Shown here: positions 24,758 through 33,707 of the stretch, piece after piece
Position numbering within the stretch: position 1 is the first letter of the stretch
Layout of the letters: every line of letters begins with the position of its first letter
Source: Tritonibacter aquimaris
GTDB lineage: Bacteria > Pseudomonadota > Alphaproteobacteria > Rhodobacterales > Rhodobacteraceae
Direction of reading: 5' to 3'
DNA: 64,000 bases
Assembly (NCBI RefSeq): GCF_009617595.1
Contig: NZ_WIXK01000007.1
Span: 62,001-126,000, forward strand
Position numbers and translations under genes: made by a program
Notes under the pieces: generated by a model
The model's database searches: none
What the model was told of the DNA's origin: nothing
Seen by the model: the letters and a program-made list of their open reading frames with translations, nothing else

Positions 24758-27060
24758 TTTTTGTCCCCTGCGGCCAGATGCGCCAGAACCTGATCGCGTG
24801 GACCGTCCACAACCATGCGACCTGCCTGCAGGATCAAGGTACGGTTTGTGAGCTGCAGGATTGGCATCCGGTGGGTGGCGATCACCGCCGTTCGGCCCTG
24901 TAGCCAAGTGTCCAGACGGCTGACCAGAGTGCGCTCCAGGGTCTGATCAAGCGAGGCAGTGGGTTCATCCAAAAGCACGATTGATGGGTTTTGCAGCCAT
25001 AGCCGCGCCCAGCCAATCGACTGGCGTTGACCGATCGAAAGACCACCGCCGCCATCGCTGATTTCCAGATCGAGCCCTTTGTGGTGGTTGCGCACATAGG
25101 CCCCAAGACCAGAAAATTCGAGCGCAGCCATCAGGCGATCATCATTGCGTTCGAGCAAGTTCATATTGAGGTTTTCACGCAGGGTGCCCGCAAACAGGCG
25201 AATGTCCTGGCTGAGATAGCCGATATGGCGGCGCAGATCGCGCGGGTCGATCTGGTTCATGTCGGTGCCGTCAATGATCACCCGACCCTGATCTGGTGCA
25301 TAAAGGCCCGTCAGCAATTTCAGCAATGTGGATTTACCAGAGCCGTTTACGCCCAGAATGGCCACGCGTTGTCCCGGTTTGATTGCCACAGCCGGTACAT
25401 CAACGGTGGGGGAGCCATCTTCATCGTAGCGAAAGACCACTTCGCGCAGTTCAAATTTACCCTGCAGGCTTTCACGGCGCAGATAAGTGCGGTCATCGGA
25501 TTTCTCCTGCGCCGCATCCGCGATGGCATCCAGACCCTCGAGGGCTGCTTTGACGTTGCTCCAGCGCGCCATTGCGCCGGCGAACTGGGTCAACGGGGCA
25601 AGCGTGCGGCTGGTCAGGATGCCGGTGGCGATAATGGTGCCCACGGTGAATTCACCTTTGAACACCATGAACGTGCCAAACACCACCGCAGCGATATAAG
25701 TGAACTGCTGAATACCTTGCGACCAATAGGTCAGTGCGCTTGAAAGGCGACGTTGTTCTGTTGCGGAATGCGATGACAGCGCGGTTAGCTCATCCCAAAG
25801 CCGCATGACACGGTCTTCGCCGCGCTGGGTTTTGAGCGTGTCGAGCTCGGTGATCACCTCATGCAGTAGACGTCCCGCCTTGGCGTTTGCCCCTTGAGTT
25901 TGACGTGTCAGGGTGATCATGCGGCGCTGCATGAAATAGGCCGGCGCCAGCATCAGCACTGCACCAAGCACAAGCACCCATACAATCGAACCCGCAATAG
26001 AGGCCACCAGCAGTAGGAAGATCGCGATAAAAGGAATATCGGCAAGCGTGGAAATGGTCGAAGAGGTGAAAAACTCCCGCACCGCGCCAAAATCGCGCAT
26101 CGCTGCAAATAGGCCCGAGGGCGGCAGAGGTTTCTTGTCAGATCGCATGCCAATCAGGCGGCGCATCAGGTTGCGCTGAACCGAGAGTTCAATCTGACGC
26201 CCGGCTGCATCGGTCAGACGGGCGCGGGCAACTTTCAACAGCCCTTCGAGGCCAATTGCAAGCATAGCGCCCACAGCCAGCACCCAAAGCGTGGCTTGCG
26301 ATTGATGCGGTACAACGCGATCATAGACCTGTAGCGAAAATAGCGCGACTGAGACGGCCAGGATATTGGCCACAAGCGAGCCCAGCATGATCTCAATCAC
26401 CTGACGGCGATATTTCTGGAACTCTCCCCAGAACCAGTGATTGGCGCGTAGATTGGGGGTGTGACGCTCAGCTATTTGGTCGAACGAAGGCTGCGCCGCC
26501 AGCGTTGCCCCAGTGAAATAAGGCTGAAAGTCGGACACTGGCACATCGGCGCGATGCTCTGCGCAGGTGAGATCAAAGATATTGAGCGTGTCGCCATCCT
26601 GAGCAAGGACCAGAACACATTGGCCATTGTTCATCATGGCAACTGCGGGCCAGGCGTCGGGTTGCATACGCACATTGGTTGAAACCACTGGGTTCAACCC
26701 GGTGGAATCCAGCGCGCGCGCCATTGTTTCGAAGGTCTGATCGCCGGGATTGTTGCTCCAGAGGAAATCGGCCAGATCGCTTGTTGGGGCTTCAACGCCG
26801 TTAATAGCCGCCAGTGTCGATACCAATGTTGCGCGATGCTGAATGCGCGAGGACGTGCCCTCGATCAGCGAGTGCACTTCGGACCGTTCATCGCCGCTTT
26901 CGAGCTTGATATCATCAAGCTGTACTTCTGCAGCCAGGATTTCCGGCTCAGACGAGGGCTGATCTACATCGTCAGCTGTACTGCTGGTCACGGCACGCAA
27001 AATCGGGCGGTCTGATTGATCTTGTTCCATATCGCCTGTCTTCGGGGTGGGCTCGGTCAA
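24754..27060 (-). CDS. type I secretion ABC exporter (LapB type)
   Basis: A 768-residue fused permease-ATPase. An acidic N-terminal tail (1-60) is followed by a C39-like domain (about 65-190) with no recognisable catalytic Cys-His pair, so it should bind rather than cut its substrate. Six membrane helices span about 230-480. The ATPase has Walker A GVNGSGKST, Q-loop LSQDIRLF, Walker B IVLLDEPTASLD and H-loop ATHR. The signature is LSIGQRQ rather than LSGGQ. This architecture is that of exporters for large adhesins. It overlaps both neighbours by four bases, making one tight operon. Confidence 0.92.
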   Translation of the reverse strand: MTEPTPKTGDMEQDQSDRPILRAVTSSTADDVDQPSSEPEILAAEVQLDDIKLESGDERSEVHSLIEGTSSRIQHRATLVSTLAAINGVEAPTSDLADFLWSNNPGDQTFETMARALDSTGLNPVVSTNVRMQPDAWPAVAMMNNGQCVLVLAQDGDTLNIFDLTCAEHRADVPVSDFQPYFTGATLAAQPSFDQIAERHTPNLRANHWFWGEFQKYRRQVIEIMLGSLVANILAVSVALFSLQVYDRVVPHQSQATLWVLAVGAMLAIGLEGLLKVARARLTDAAGRQIELSVQRNLMRRLIGMRSDKKPLPPSGLFAAMRDFGAVREFFTSSTISTLADIPFIAIFLLLVASIAGSIVWVLVLGAVLMLAPAYFMQRRMITLTRQTQGANAKAGRLLHEVITELDTLKTQRGEDRVMRLWDELTALSSHSATEQRRLSSALTYWSQGIQQFTYIAAVVFGTFMVFKGEFTVGTIIATGILTSRTLAPLTQFAGAMARWSNVKAALEGLDAIADAAQEKSDDRTYLRRESLQGKFELREVVFRYDEDGSPTVDVPAVAIKPGQRVAILGVNGSGKSTLLKLLTGLYAPDQGRVIIDGTDMNQIDPRDLRRHIGYLSQDIRLFAGTLRENLNMNLLERNDDRLMAALEFSGLGAYVRNHHKGLDLEISDGGGGLSIGQRQSIGWARLWLQNPSIVLLDEPTASLDQTLERTLVSRLDTWLQGRTAVIATHRMPILQLTNRTLILQAGRMVVDGPRDQVLAHLAAGDKK

Positions 27061-28361
27061 ATCTTGTCCCCATCTGCCAGAAGTCCTTGATCGCGCGCCA
27101 TTTCTAGCTGGATCTGAATGACTTCATACTTTGCATCGATGCGGCTCAATTCTCGGCGCACGTATTCTTCGTAAATGTTAATCACGTCCATAACCGATCT
27201 TTGACCAGCTTCAAACTGCGCTTTGAACAGTTTGTATGTCTCGTGGCTGGTGCGGGCCAGGCGTGCGGTTTCTTCTTCCTGGCGACGGAAAGACGACAAC
27301 CTTTGCAGTTGGCGCGCATAGGAGCGGCGTGCATCTTCCTCGGCTTCACCAATCTGGCGGCGCGCAACTTCCTTGGAGGCCTCGATTGCCTGAATAGCTG
27401 CGGGCGTGCCAAGCCCCAGGGGCTGGCCAACACCGGCCGTTACGCCAATACCGGATCCGTCACTGGTGATATTGCCCGCCGCAGAGACCTGCGGCAGCAG
27501 TCCTGCCCGCTCCATCTTGGCCTGCGCAACGGCGCGGTTGGCCTCGGATTGTGACAGCAACACATTCAGATAACCTGCCGCTTCGGGCGGTGTGCCAATA
27601 GACAGATGCTGTGGACGCGCGTCGAAATCTTGCCCTGTCAGCGCATAAAGCTCGGCGCGGGCCGTGGATGCACCCTCTTGCGCAGTGGCTGCGCCCGAGC
27701 GCAGACCACCGATCTTGCTTTGCACCACCTGCAGATCAGAACGGTCAGAAACGCCACCTTCGACGCGGCCAATGACCACGCGTTCGAATTCGTGCATCTG
27801 GCGTACAGCCTTATGACCAAAGCGCGCTTTTTCATCATCGCGCTGTCCAGCGATATAAAGACCAACTGCGGTCTCCACCCGGCTGTTTTGATCAACAGAG
27901 AGGTTCACAGCGGCAACTTCAACATCTGCTGCTGCAAATTCGCGCTCTGCCTTGCGGCGCCCATTGTCAAAGAGCACCTGCTCGATCAACAGCCCAGCCA
28001 CCATATCGCCAAGATCCGTCAGGCTGACGGTTGGTCCAAGCGTAGGCAACCAGTTCTTGGAACGTGCCTCGGCGCGCAGTTTGGCGCTGATCAGCTCTGC
28101 CTCTGACGCTCGTGCGGATGCGCTCAATGCGGAATCCGCGACAGTCTTGTAGATACTACCTTCTTCGAGAAGCGATCGGCGCACCAGAAGGTCCTGAATG
28201 ACTTCTGAGGGTTGTTCGGATTGTGATTGATCAAAGTTGCCACCGGAAGGCCCGTTGGCATCGGAAAAATCAGCCTTCGGTCCAAGGATCGAAGAACTGT
28301 CTGTGCAGCCCAGAACTGTGCTGAGTGCAAGAATACTAATAAAGGAACGCGCCAGCCGCAT
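27057..28361 (-). CDS. TolC-type outer-membrane channel lipoprotein
   Basis: A 434-residue outer-membrane efflux protein (TolC/LapE family), the outer part of the type I system. The N-terminal signal ends VLGCTDSS, a lipobox-like site, so the protein is probably lipidated at that Cys. Two repeats of coiled-coil helices and beta strands follow (ESELISAKLRAEARSKNWLPTLGPTVSL-like segments, then MERAGLLPQVSAAGNI). The C terminus has VMDVINIYEEYVRRELSRIDAKYEVI, typical of the family. It is the first gene of the three-gene export operon and lies just downstream of the adhesin gene. Confidence 0.9.
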   Translation of the reverse strand: MRLARSFISILALSTVLGCTDSSSILGPKADFSDANGPSGGNFDQSQSEQPSEVIQDLLVRRSLLEEGSIYKTVADSALSASARASEAELISAKLRAEARSKNWLPTLGPTVSLTDLGDMVAGLLIEQVLFDNGRRKAEREFAAADVEVAAVNLSVDQNSRVETAVGLYIAGQRDDEKARFGHKAVRQMHEFERVVIGRVEGGVSDRSDLQVVQSKIGGLRSGAATAQEGASTARAELYALTGQDFDARPQHLSIGTPPEAAGYLNVLLSQSEANRAVAQAKMERAGLLPQVSAAGNITSDGSGIGVTAGVGQPLGLGTPAAIQAIEASKEVARRQIGEAEEDARRSYARQLQRLSSFRRQEEETARLARTSHETYKLFKAQFEAGQRSVMDVINIYEEYVRRELSRIDAKYEVIQIQLEMARDQGLLADGDKI

Positions 28362-28390
28362 TCTGTCCCCGCCGTCAAAAGTGCCTGTAT

Positions 28391-28421
28391 TGAGCCGACA
28401 ACATGTGTTGCTGTCGGCTCA
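28391..28421 (-). promoter_or_regulatory. intercistronic hairpin between adhesin and secretion genes
   Basis: TGAGCCGACA pairs with TGTCGGCTCA (28391-28400 with 28412-28421), 10 bp perfect, with an 11-base loop. It starts six bases after the adhesin stop. There is no T-run, so read-through into the export genes is likely and the hairpin may stabilise the adhesin mRNA. Confidence 0.65.
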
Positions 28422-28426
28422 AAGAA

Positions 28427-31036
28427 TTAGATGACCACGTTGACGTCTTCCTCGACGTAAAGCGTCGCGCCGTCATTGCCGACGGTGTAGACATTAAAGG
28501 TCTCACCTTCGATGGTGCGGGTCCCGGATGCGGTAGCACCTGTTACGGTGATTGTGTCATCGGTGCCGCCATGTACAACCAGCGTGTCGGAGTTTTGCGA
28601 CAGTGCTTTGATATTGTCTTCGGTGATGACGATATTTGCATCTGCGCTTTCATCGAGGTCGAGAATTTCGATGTCAAAGCCGCTGAAACCGCTGTTTTCA
28701 AGCACGTTGCCGGTTACGCCATCTTCGGTGATCAAAAGCGTATCTGCCATGTTGCCAGCCGTATCTGTGCCAGAAACCACCAGGGTGGTGCCATCTGGTA
28801 CGTTGGCCGAAGGGTCGATGAAGAAAGTTGTCTGCGGTTCGCCAAATGTTTGGCTGAAGGGGTCACGGTCTTCATCAGTCTGCGCAACACCAACAACATT
28901 GGCGACATTGCCACTGTCATCCACAGAGAAAACGGACATGTCGGAAACGTCGTCTTCGAAAGTCAGGCTGTCGATCGAGCCGGATTCTGTAGACAGGCCG
29001 TGATACTCTGGCGCGCCAAAAGTGTCGACCGAGAAGCTCTCGTCGATGGTGCGGCTGTTGCCTGCTGCATCGGTTGCGGTGATTGACGCGGTGGTGGTGT
29101 AGGCACCTTCGGGCAGGTCGGCGTCGGTGAAATCCACGGTCCAATTGCCGTTGGCATCGACAACCGCAGCGCGCTGAACCGAATTGATTTCAACAACAAC
29201 CGTGGAGCCGGGTTCAACGGTGCCCGAAAGGGTCACACCACCTGCGCGCTCAAGACGGCTGACAACATCATCGGCTGTCTGGTTTGCTTCAACTGTCAGG
29301 GGGTCCACAACGGTGTCGATTTCCACGGTATGGGTAACCGTGGCGCCAGTGTTGCCCGCTGCATCGGTCATGACAACGGTTGCGGTCTGGCTGCTTTCGC
29401 CGCTTGGAATTTCGCTTGCTGCGTAATCCAGCGACCATGAACCATCTGCTGCCACAGTTGTGGAGCGGGTGGTGCCAAGGAACGTCACCTCAACCGATGC
29501 GCCTGCTTCGCCGGTGCCACTGAGGCTAACCCCATCAGAGGCTTCGGCCGCGTTGACCACATCGTCACCTTCAACGGTGTTCACGGTTGCATTGGGGGCA
29601 ATGGTATCAATCGCCACCGCATGGGTGGTGGTGGTGGAGTTGCCCGCTGCATCGGTGCTGGTGACGCTAAAGCTGCTGTCATATTCACCCGCGGTGATAA
29701 CGCTGGCAGCGTAAGCCACAGACCAGGTGCCATCGGCGCCAACGGTTGTTGTGGCGACCTCGCCCATGAATTCTACCGAAATGGCAGCGCCCGCTTCGCC
29801 GGTCCCGGACAGGGTTACCCCATCGCTGGCTTCGGCGGCATTGATCTGATCGTCACCTTCGACCGTCTGAGTGTCCACAACAGGCGCAATCGTATCCACT
29901 TCGAGCGTTTCATTCAGAGTGGTCGAATTGCCAAACGCATCGGTACTGGTGACAGTGACCGCGGTTTCATATTCACCGGTTTCGATTTCAGTTGCGGCAA
30001 ATGTCACCGACCAGCTGCCGTCTTCGGTGACGGTTGTGGTGTGTGTGGTGCCGTTGATGGTGACGGCAACCTGCGCGTTTGCTTCGCCGGTTCCGGCGAT
30101 GACGGTGCCGTTGCTATGTTCCTCAGCGTTGATCACTTCACCAACAGATTGGGTGCCTTCGGTGACCGCAACGGGTGGAGGTGTGGTGTCGATCGCCACC
30201 GACGGGCCATCAAGATCATAAACTGTGCCGTCAGGGTCTACCACCTGCACGGTCGAGCTGTAGTCGCCATCCGCGGGCAGGGCATCGGGGTCAGCGGGCA
30301 GGGCATCGGGGTCGAAAGACGTGCTCCATGTGCCGTCGTCATTTACGGTTGTACTTTGTGTTACGCTATTGCCTTGCGTTGAGTCTGTAAGGGTAACATC
30401 AACCGTTGATCCGGGAACGCCGGTACCGGTGATAACAACAGGGTCAGTTGTTTGACCAGACACCTGGAAAGATGCATCCGGATCATCCACCGTTGGTATG
30501 GTTGGTTCCGGTGAATTGTCACCGTTGTCACCATCATCGCCGCTTCCGCCGCCAACAAGTGCGCCAGCGCCTACAACCCCTGCCGTAGCAGCCGCAGCCG
30601 CGCCGAGCCCACCAAACGCGGGGGCCGCGACCAGGGGAGCAATAACGGGCTCAACCCGGTCTAGATCCAGAAATACCAGATCGTCATAAGCGCTCCACTT
30701 GCCGGAAACGTCCAGAGGCTCATAGGTGGGGAACAATACACCTTCGCTGCGACTTTCCAGTACAACTTCGGTGAATGCGCCGTCATCGCTCAGGAAGAGG
30801 TTTTTCTCGCCGGTGATCGCTTCGGCAAAGAAATTGTCAAGCACCAGAGTTTGGCCGTCAAACGTCACCAGCTGCAGGTCATTGCCAATGCGCTGGTAGC
30901 TTTGGACATCCGCTGGACGCAAGTTGAGAGAAACATCTTTTATGGAGGATGCGTCGAGTACAGACCCGCCATCTAAAAATTCGCCATGCTGTTTGATGCC
31001 AGCCTGATCTCTGGTAATAAATGCAATAGTGCTCAT
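28427..31036 (-). CDS. Ig-repeat adhesin, likely type I secretion substrate
   Basis: An 869-residue acidic repeat protein with no N-terminal signal peptide. Residues 1-120 resemble the BapA prefix domain (PADVQSYQRIGNDLQLVTFDG). An Ala/Gly-rich segment follows at 136-165, with membrane-like character, and an acidic spacer at 166-190. Five bacterial Ig-like repeats of about 95 residues cover 191-673; copies 2-5 share the pattern EasdGv-lSGTgEagA and DaaGNstt with a closing iDTiaP. The C-terminal 200 residues contain DTLVVHGGTDDTITVTGA, typical of adhesin secretion-signal regions. Calcium-binding RTX nonapeptides are absent. The next genes on the strand encode a complete type I exporter, which makes this its probable cargo. 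Confidence 0.85.
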   Translation of the reverse strand: MSTIAFITRDQAGIKQHGEFLDGGSVLDASSIKDVSLNLRPADVQSYQRIGNDLQLVTFDGQTLVLDNFFAEAITGEKNLFLSDDGAFTEVVLESRSEGVLFPTYEPLDVSGKWSAYDDLVFLDLDRVEPVIAPLVAAPAFGGLGAAAAATAGVVGAGALVGGGSGDDGDNGDNSPEPTIPTVDDPDASFQVSGQTTDPVVITGTGVPGSTVDVTLTDSTQGNSVTQSTTVNDDGTWSTSFDPDALPADPDALPADGDYSSTVQVVDPDGTVYDLDGPSVAIDTTPPPVAVTEGTQSVGEVINAEEHSNGTVIAGTGEANAQVAVTINGTTHTTTVTEDGSWSVTFAATEIETGEYETAVTVTSTDAFGNSTTLNETLEVDTIAPVVDTQTVEGDDQINAAEASDGVTLSGTGEAGAAISVEFMGEVATTTVGADGTWSVAYAASVITAGEYDSSFSVTSTDAAGNSTTTTHAVAIDTIAPNATVNTVEGDDVVNAAEASDGVSLSGTGEAGASVEVTFLGTTRSTTVAADGSWSLDYAASEIPSGESSQTATVVMTDAAGNTGATVTHTVEIDTVVDPLTVEANQTADDVVSRLERAGGVTLSGTVEPGSTVVVEINSVQRAAVVDANGNWTVDFTDADLPEGAYTTTASITATDAAGNSRTIDESFSVDTFGAPEYHGLSTESGSIDSLTFEDDVSDMSVFSVDDSGNVANVVGVAQTDEDRDPFSQTFGEPQTTFFIDPSANVPDGTTLVVSGTDTAGNMADTLLITEDGVTGNVLENSGFSGFDIEILDLDESADANIVITEDNIKALSQNSDTLVVHGGTDDTITVTGATASGTRTIEGETFNVYTVGNDGATLYVEEDVNVVI
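29018..30178 (-). repeat. four similar Ig-like coding repeats in the adhesin
   Basis: Residues 287-673 of the adhesin hold four repeats of about 95 residues. Shared protein segments include DDxxNAAEASDGVxLSGTGEAGA and TDAAGNS. The DNA is similar too, so copy number could change by recombination. These are coding repeats, not a CRISPR array. Confidence 0.8.
30272..30313 (-). repeat. 21-bp tandem duplication in the adhesin gene
   Basis: The heptapeptide DPDALPA occurs twice in a row (residues 242-255), encoded by two nearly identical 21-bp units. It sits in a loop of the first Ig-like repeat, just after WSTSF. The copy has no counterpart in the other repeats, so it looks recent. Confidence 0.85.
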
Positions 31037-31769
31037 GCTTTACCGCTCATGTTTTGTGAGGCATCGCCACATAGGAACAAATTCCGTTGAAAAACGGGGA
31101 CGCCTGTTTCTGCCTATCTGCCTGCTGGCCTTATTTGCGGCCAATTTGGGTCCATAATGTGTCGGAGAAGTCAGTCTTGTCCAGCCCGTCCCGCACGCGT
31201 GCGGGTATTAATATATACAAAGCGTGACATCTGTGCCGCAATCTGGCGTTGATTTGGCTGTCTGAGGCGAGGAAAACACGGCGGTCCTGCTTTCTGTTAA
31301 CCTTTTATAAAGAAAGTTATGCGCCCCTCGTCTATTTCGTGCCAGCATACCAGTAAGGATGGCATAAACCCCGGGTCGTCATACTTTTGGTGGGTTTTTG
31401 TGCTGAAATCGCTGGTAGCGTCACAACTTTAGCGGGTGAGTTTTTGCTTAAATCTCCGGCTTGTGAACTAAAGTTTGATAAAAGTTTGTGGCAATTAAGC
31501 GAAAATACACCAGTTACTGATAGCGTGAAACACGCAAATATAGTACTCTGGTAGACAAACAGACGACGCCGCGACGACAGGTTCCCGGCCATTCATCGCC
31601 CCTGAGAGGCGAGAGGCGGGACGCGCGCAACTGGTCGCGGCGCCGAGCAGAATTCAGAACTCAAGAACGACGCGGACAGCATCATGGCCCACGTATGGGG
31701 GCGGTCTGTCTGTGCACTGAAATACCCCAGGAGGAACGGGCGCAAAAATAGATCAGGAGGCTCGATCAT
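31037..31769. other. long divergent intergenic region
   Basis: About 730 bp with no gene, lying between the adhesin gene (minus) and prkA (plus), so it must carry both promoters. It is AT-rich between 31205 and 31560. A 16-bp perfect palindrome CCCGCACGCGTGCGGG lies at 31190-31205 and is followed by TATTAATATATAC. The last 100 bp before prkA are GC-rich leader with AGGAGG nine bases before the ATG. I see no second gene, repeat or insertion remnant. Confidence 0.5.
31190..31205. promoter_or_regulatory. 16-bp perfect palindrome upstream of the adhesin gene
   Basis: CCCGCACGCGTGCGGG lies about 155 bp upstream of the adhesin start codon and next to an AT-rich stretch. It could be a repressor or activator site for either divergent gene. 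It could also fold as a 6-bp hairpin, but no T-run follows on the plus strand. Confidence 0.35.
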
Positions 31770-33704
31770 ATGACGAATATCGCCGAAATCTTTGCCGAAC
31801 AGTATGGGCAAACGAAAGAGCAGGAGATGTCCTTGCAGGATTATCTTCTCGGCTGTCGCGATGACCCAAGCATGTATGCCAATGTGGCGGAACGCATGCT
31901 CAAGGCGATTGGTGACGAAGAACTAGTTGATACATCCAAGGATGCGCGACTGGGACCAATATTCCAGAACCGAACGATCAAACGATATAAAGCCTTTGCA
32001 GACTTTTACGGCATGGAAGACACGATCGAGCGGATCGTGGGATATTTTCGTCATGCAGCGCAAGGCCTCGAAGAGCGCAAGCAAATTCTGTACCTTCTGG
32101 GTCCGGTCGGCGGAGGCAAGTCCTCGCTTGCAGAGCGGCTCAAACGCCTCGTTGAAGACCAGCCTATTTACGTGCTGAAAGCAGGCGACCAGATTTCCCC
32201 GATCTTTGAAAGCCCACTTGGCCTGTTTGACCCGATCAAAATGGGCAAGGTGCTGGAAAAGGAATTTGGCATTGTCCAGCATAGGTTGCCGGGGCTGATG
32301 TCACCATGGGCCGTGCAGCGGCTTGATGAATTTGAAGGTGATATCAACAAATTCACCGTGGTTCGCGTGCACCCCTCCCGCCTGCGCCGCATCTGCGTTG
32401 CCAAAGTGGAGCCTGGCGATGAGAACAATCAGGACATTTCAACCCTTGTTGGCAAAGTGGATATCCGCCAGCTGGAGCATTTCAGCCAGGATAACCCGGA
32501 CGCTTATTCCTTCTCAGGCGGGTTGAATCGGGCCACCCAAGGTGTGCTTGAATTTGTTGAGATGTTCAAAGCGCCGATCAAGATGCTGCATCCGTTGCTC
32601 ACCGCGACCCAGGAAGGCAACTATATGGGGACGGAAAGCTTTGGTGCGATTCCGTTCAACGGGTTGATCCTGGCGCACTCCAATGAAAGCGAATGGCAGT
32701 CGTTCAAAAACAACAAAAACAATGAGGCATTCATCGACCGGGTGTCGATTGTAAAAGTGCCTTATTGCCTGCGGGTTTCTGATGAAACGCAGATCTACGA
32801 TAAACTCATTGAAAACAGTGAGCTGCGCAATGCGCCCTGCGCGCCGGAGACGTTGAAGATCCTCAGCCGCTTCTCGGTGCTGACGCGCCTGAAGCCGCAT
32901 GAAAACTCGAACCTATATTCCAAAATGCGTGTCTACGACGGCGAAAGCCTGAAAGATACCGATCCTAAGGCCAAAACGGTTCAGGAGTATCAGGATCGCG
33001 CCGGCGTGGATGAGGGGATGGATGGGGTATCAACCCGATTTGCCTTTAAGGTGCTGTCGTCTGTCTTCAACTTCGACACCGAAGAAGTTGCCGCCGATCC
33101 AGTGCATCTTATGTATGTGCTGGAACAGATGATCAAACGCGAGCAATTCCCAACCGAAACCGAGGCAAAATATCTTGAGTTCATCAAGACTGAGCTCGCC
33201 GCACGGTATGAGGAATTCATCGGCAATGAGATCCAGAAAGCCTATCTGGAAAGCTATTCTGAATATGGCCAGAATGTCTTTGATCGCTATATCTCATATG
33301 CAGATGCCTGGATCGAAGAGCAGGATTACAAAGACCCTGATACGGGCCAGCTCTATGATCGTGAGATCCTGGATGCGGAGCTTTCCAAGATCGAAAAGCC
33401 CTGTGGTATCGCCAATCCCAAAGATTTCCGCAATGAGGTGGTCAAGTTCTCCCTCCGTCATCGTGCGAATACGGGATCAAATCCTGCATGGAACTCTTAC
33501 GAGAAACTGCGCGATGTGATCGAAAAGCATATGTTCAGCCAAGTGGAAGAACTGCTGCCGGTGATCTCCTTTGGAAGCAAAAAAGACAGCAAAACCGAGG
33601 GTAAACACCAGGAGTTTGTCGAACGGATGCGGGGTCATGGCTACACCGATCGGCAAGTGCGGCGTCTGGTGGAATGGTACATGCGCGTCAATAAGGCGGG
33701 GTAA
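31770..33704 (+). CDS. prkA: PrkA-type serine protein kinase (YeaG)
   Basis: A 644-residue protein of the PrkA/YeaG family. The N-terminal AAA+ domain has Walker A GPVGGGKSS (about residues 111-119). The central region includes GLNRATQGVLEFVEMFKAPIKML and the C-terminal PrkA domain includes DRYISYADAWIEEQDY. E. coli YeaG autophosphorylates and acts in nitrogen and stationary-phase stress; B. subtilis PrkA has also been proposed to be a protease. Either way the substrate here is unknown. It heads the prkA-yeaH-spoVR operon, three bases before yeaH. AGGAGG lies nine bases before the ATG. Confidence 0.95.
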   Translation: MTNIAEIFAEQYGQTKEQEMSLQDYLLGCRDDPSMYANVAERMLKAIGDEELVDTSKDARLGPIFQNRTIKRYKAFADFYGMEDTIERIVGYFRHAAQGLEERKQILYLLGPVGGGKSSLAERLKRLVEDQPIYVLKAGDQISPIFESPLGLFDPIKMGKVLEKEFGIVQHRLPGLMSPWAVQRLDEFEGDINKFTVVRVHPSRLRRICVAKVEPGDENNQDISTLVGKVDIRQLEHFSQDNPDAYSFSGGLNRATQGVLEFVEMFKAPIKMLHPLLTATQEGNYMGTESFGAIPFNGLILAHSNESEWQSFKNNKNNEAFIDRVSIVKVPYCLRVSDETQIYDKLIENSELRNAPCAPETLKILSRFSVLTRLKPHENSNLYSKMRVYDGESLKDTDPKAKTVQEYQDRAGVDEGMDGVSTRFAFKVLSSVFNFDTEEVAADPVHLMYVLEQMIKREQFPTETEAKYLEFIKTELAARYEEFIGNEIQKAYLESYSEYGQNVFDRYISYADAWIEEQDYKDPDTGQLYDREILDAELSKIEKPCGIANPKDFRNEVVKFSLRHRANTGSNPAWNSYEKLRDVIEKHMFSQVEELLPVISFGSKKDSKTEGKHQEFVERMRGHGYTDRQVRRLVEWYMRVNKAG

Positions 33705-33707
33705 TAT

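Noticed and set aside
28900-30200. CRISPR-like spaced repeats
   Set aside because: The repeats are about 285 bp long, in frame and encode Ig-like domains of the adhesin. There are no short identical repeats with unique spacers.
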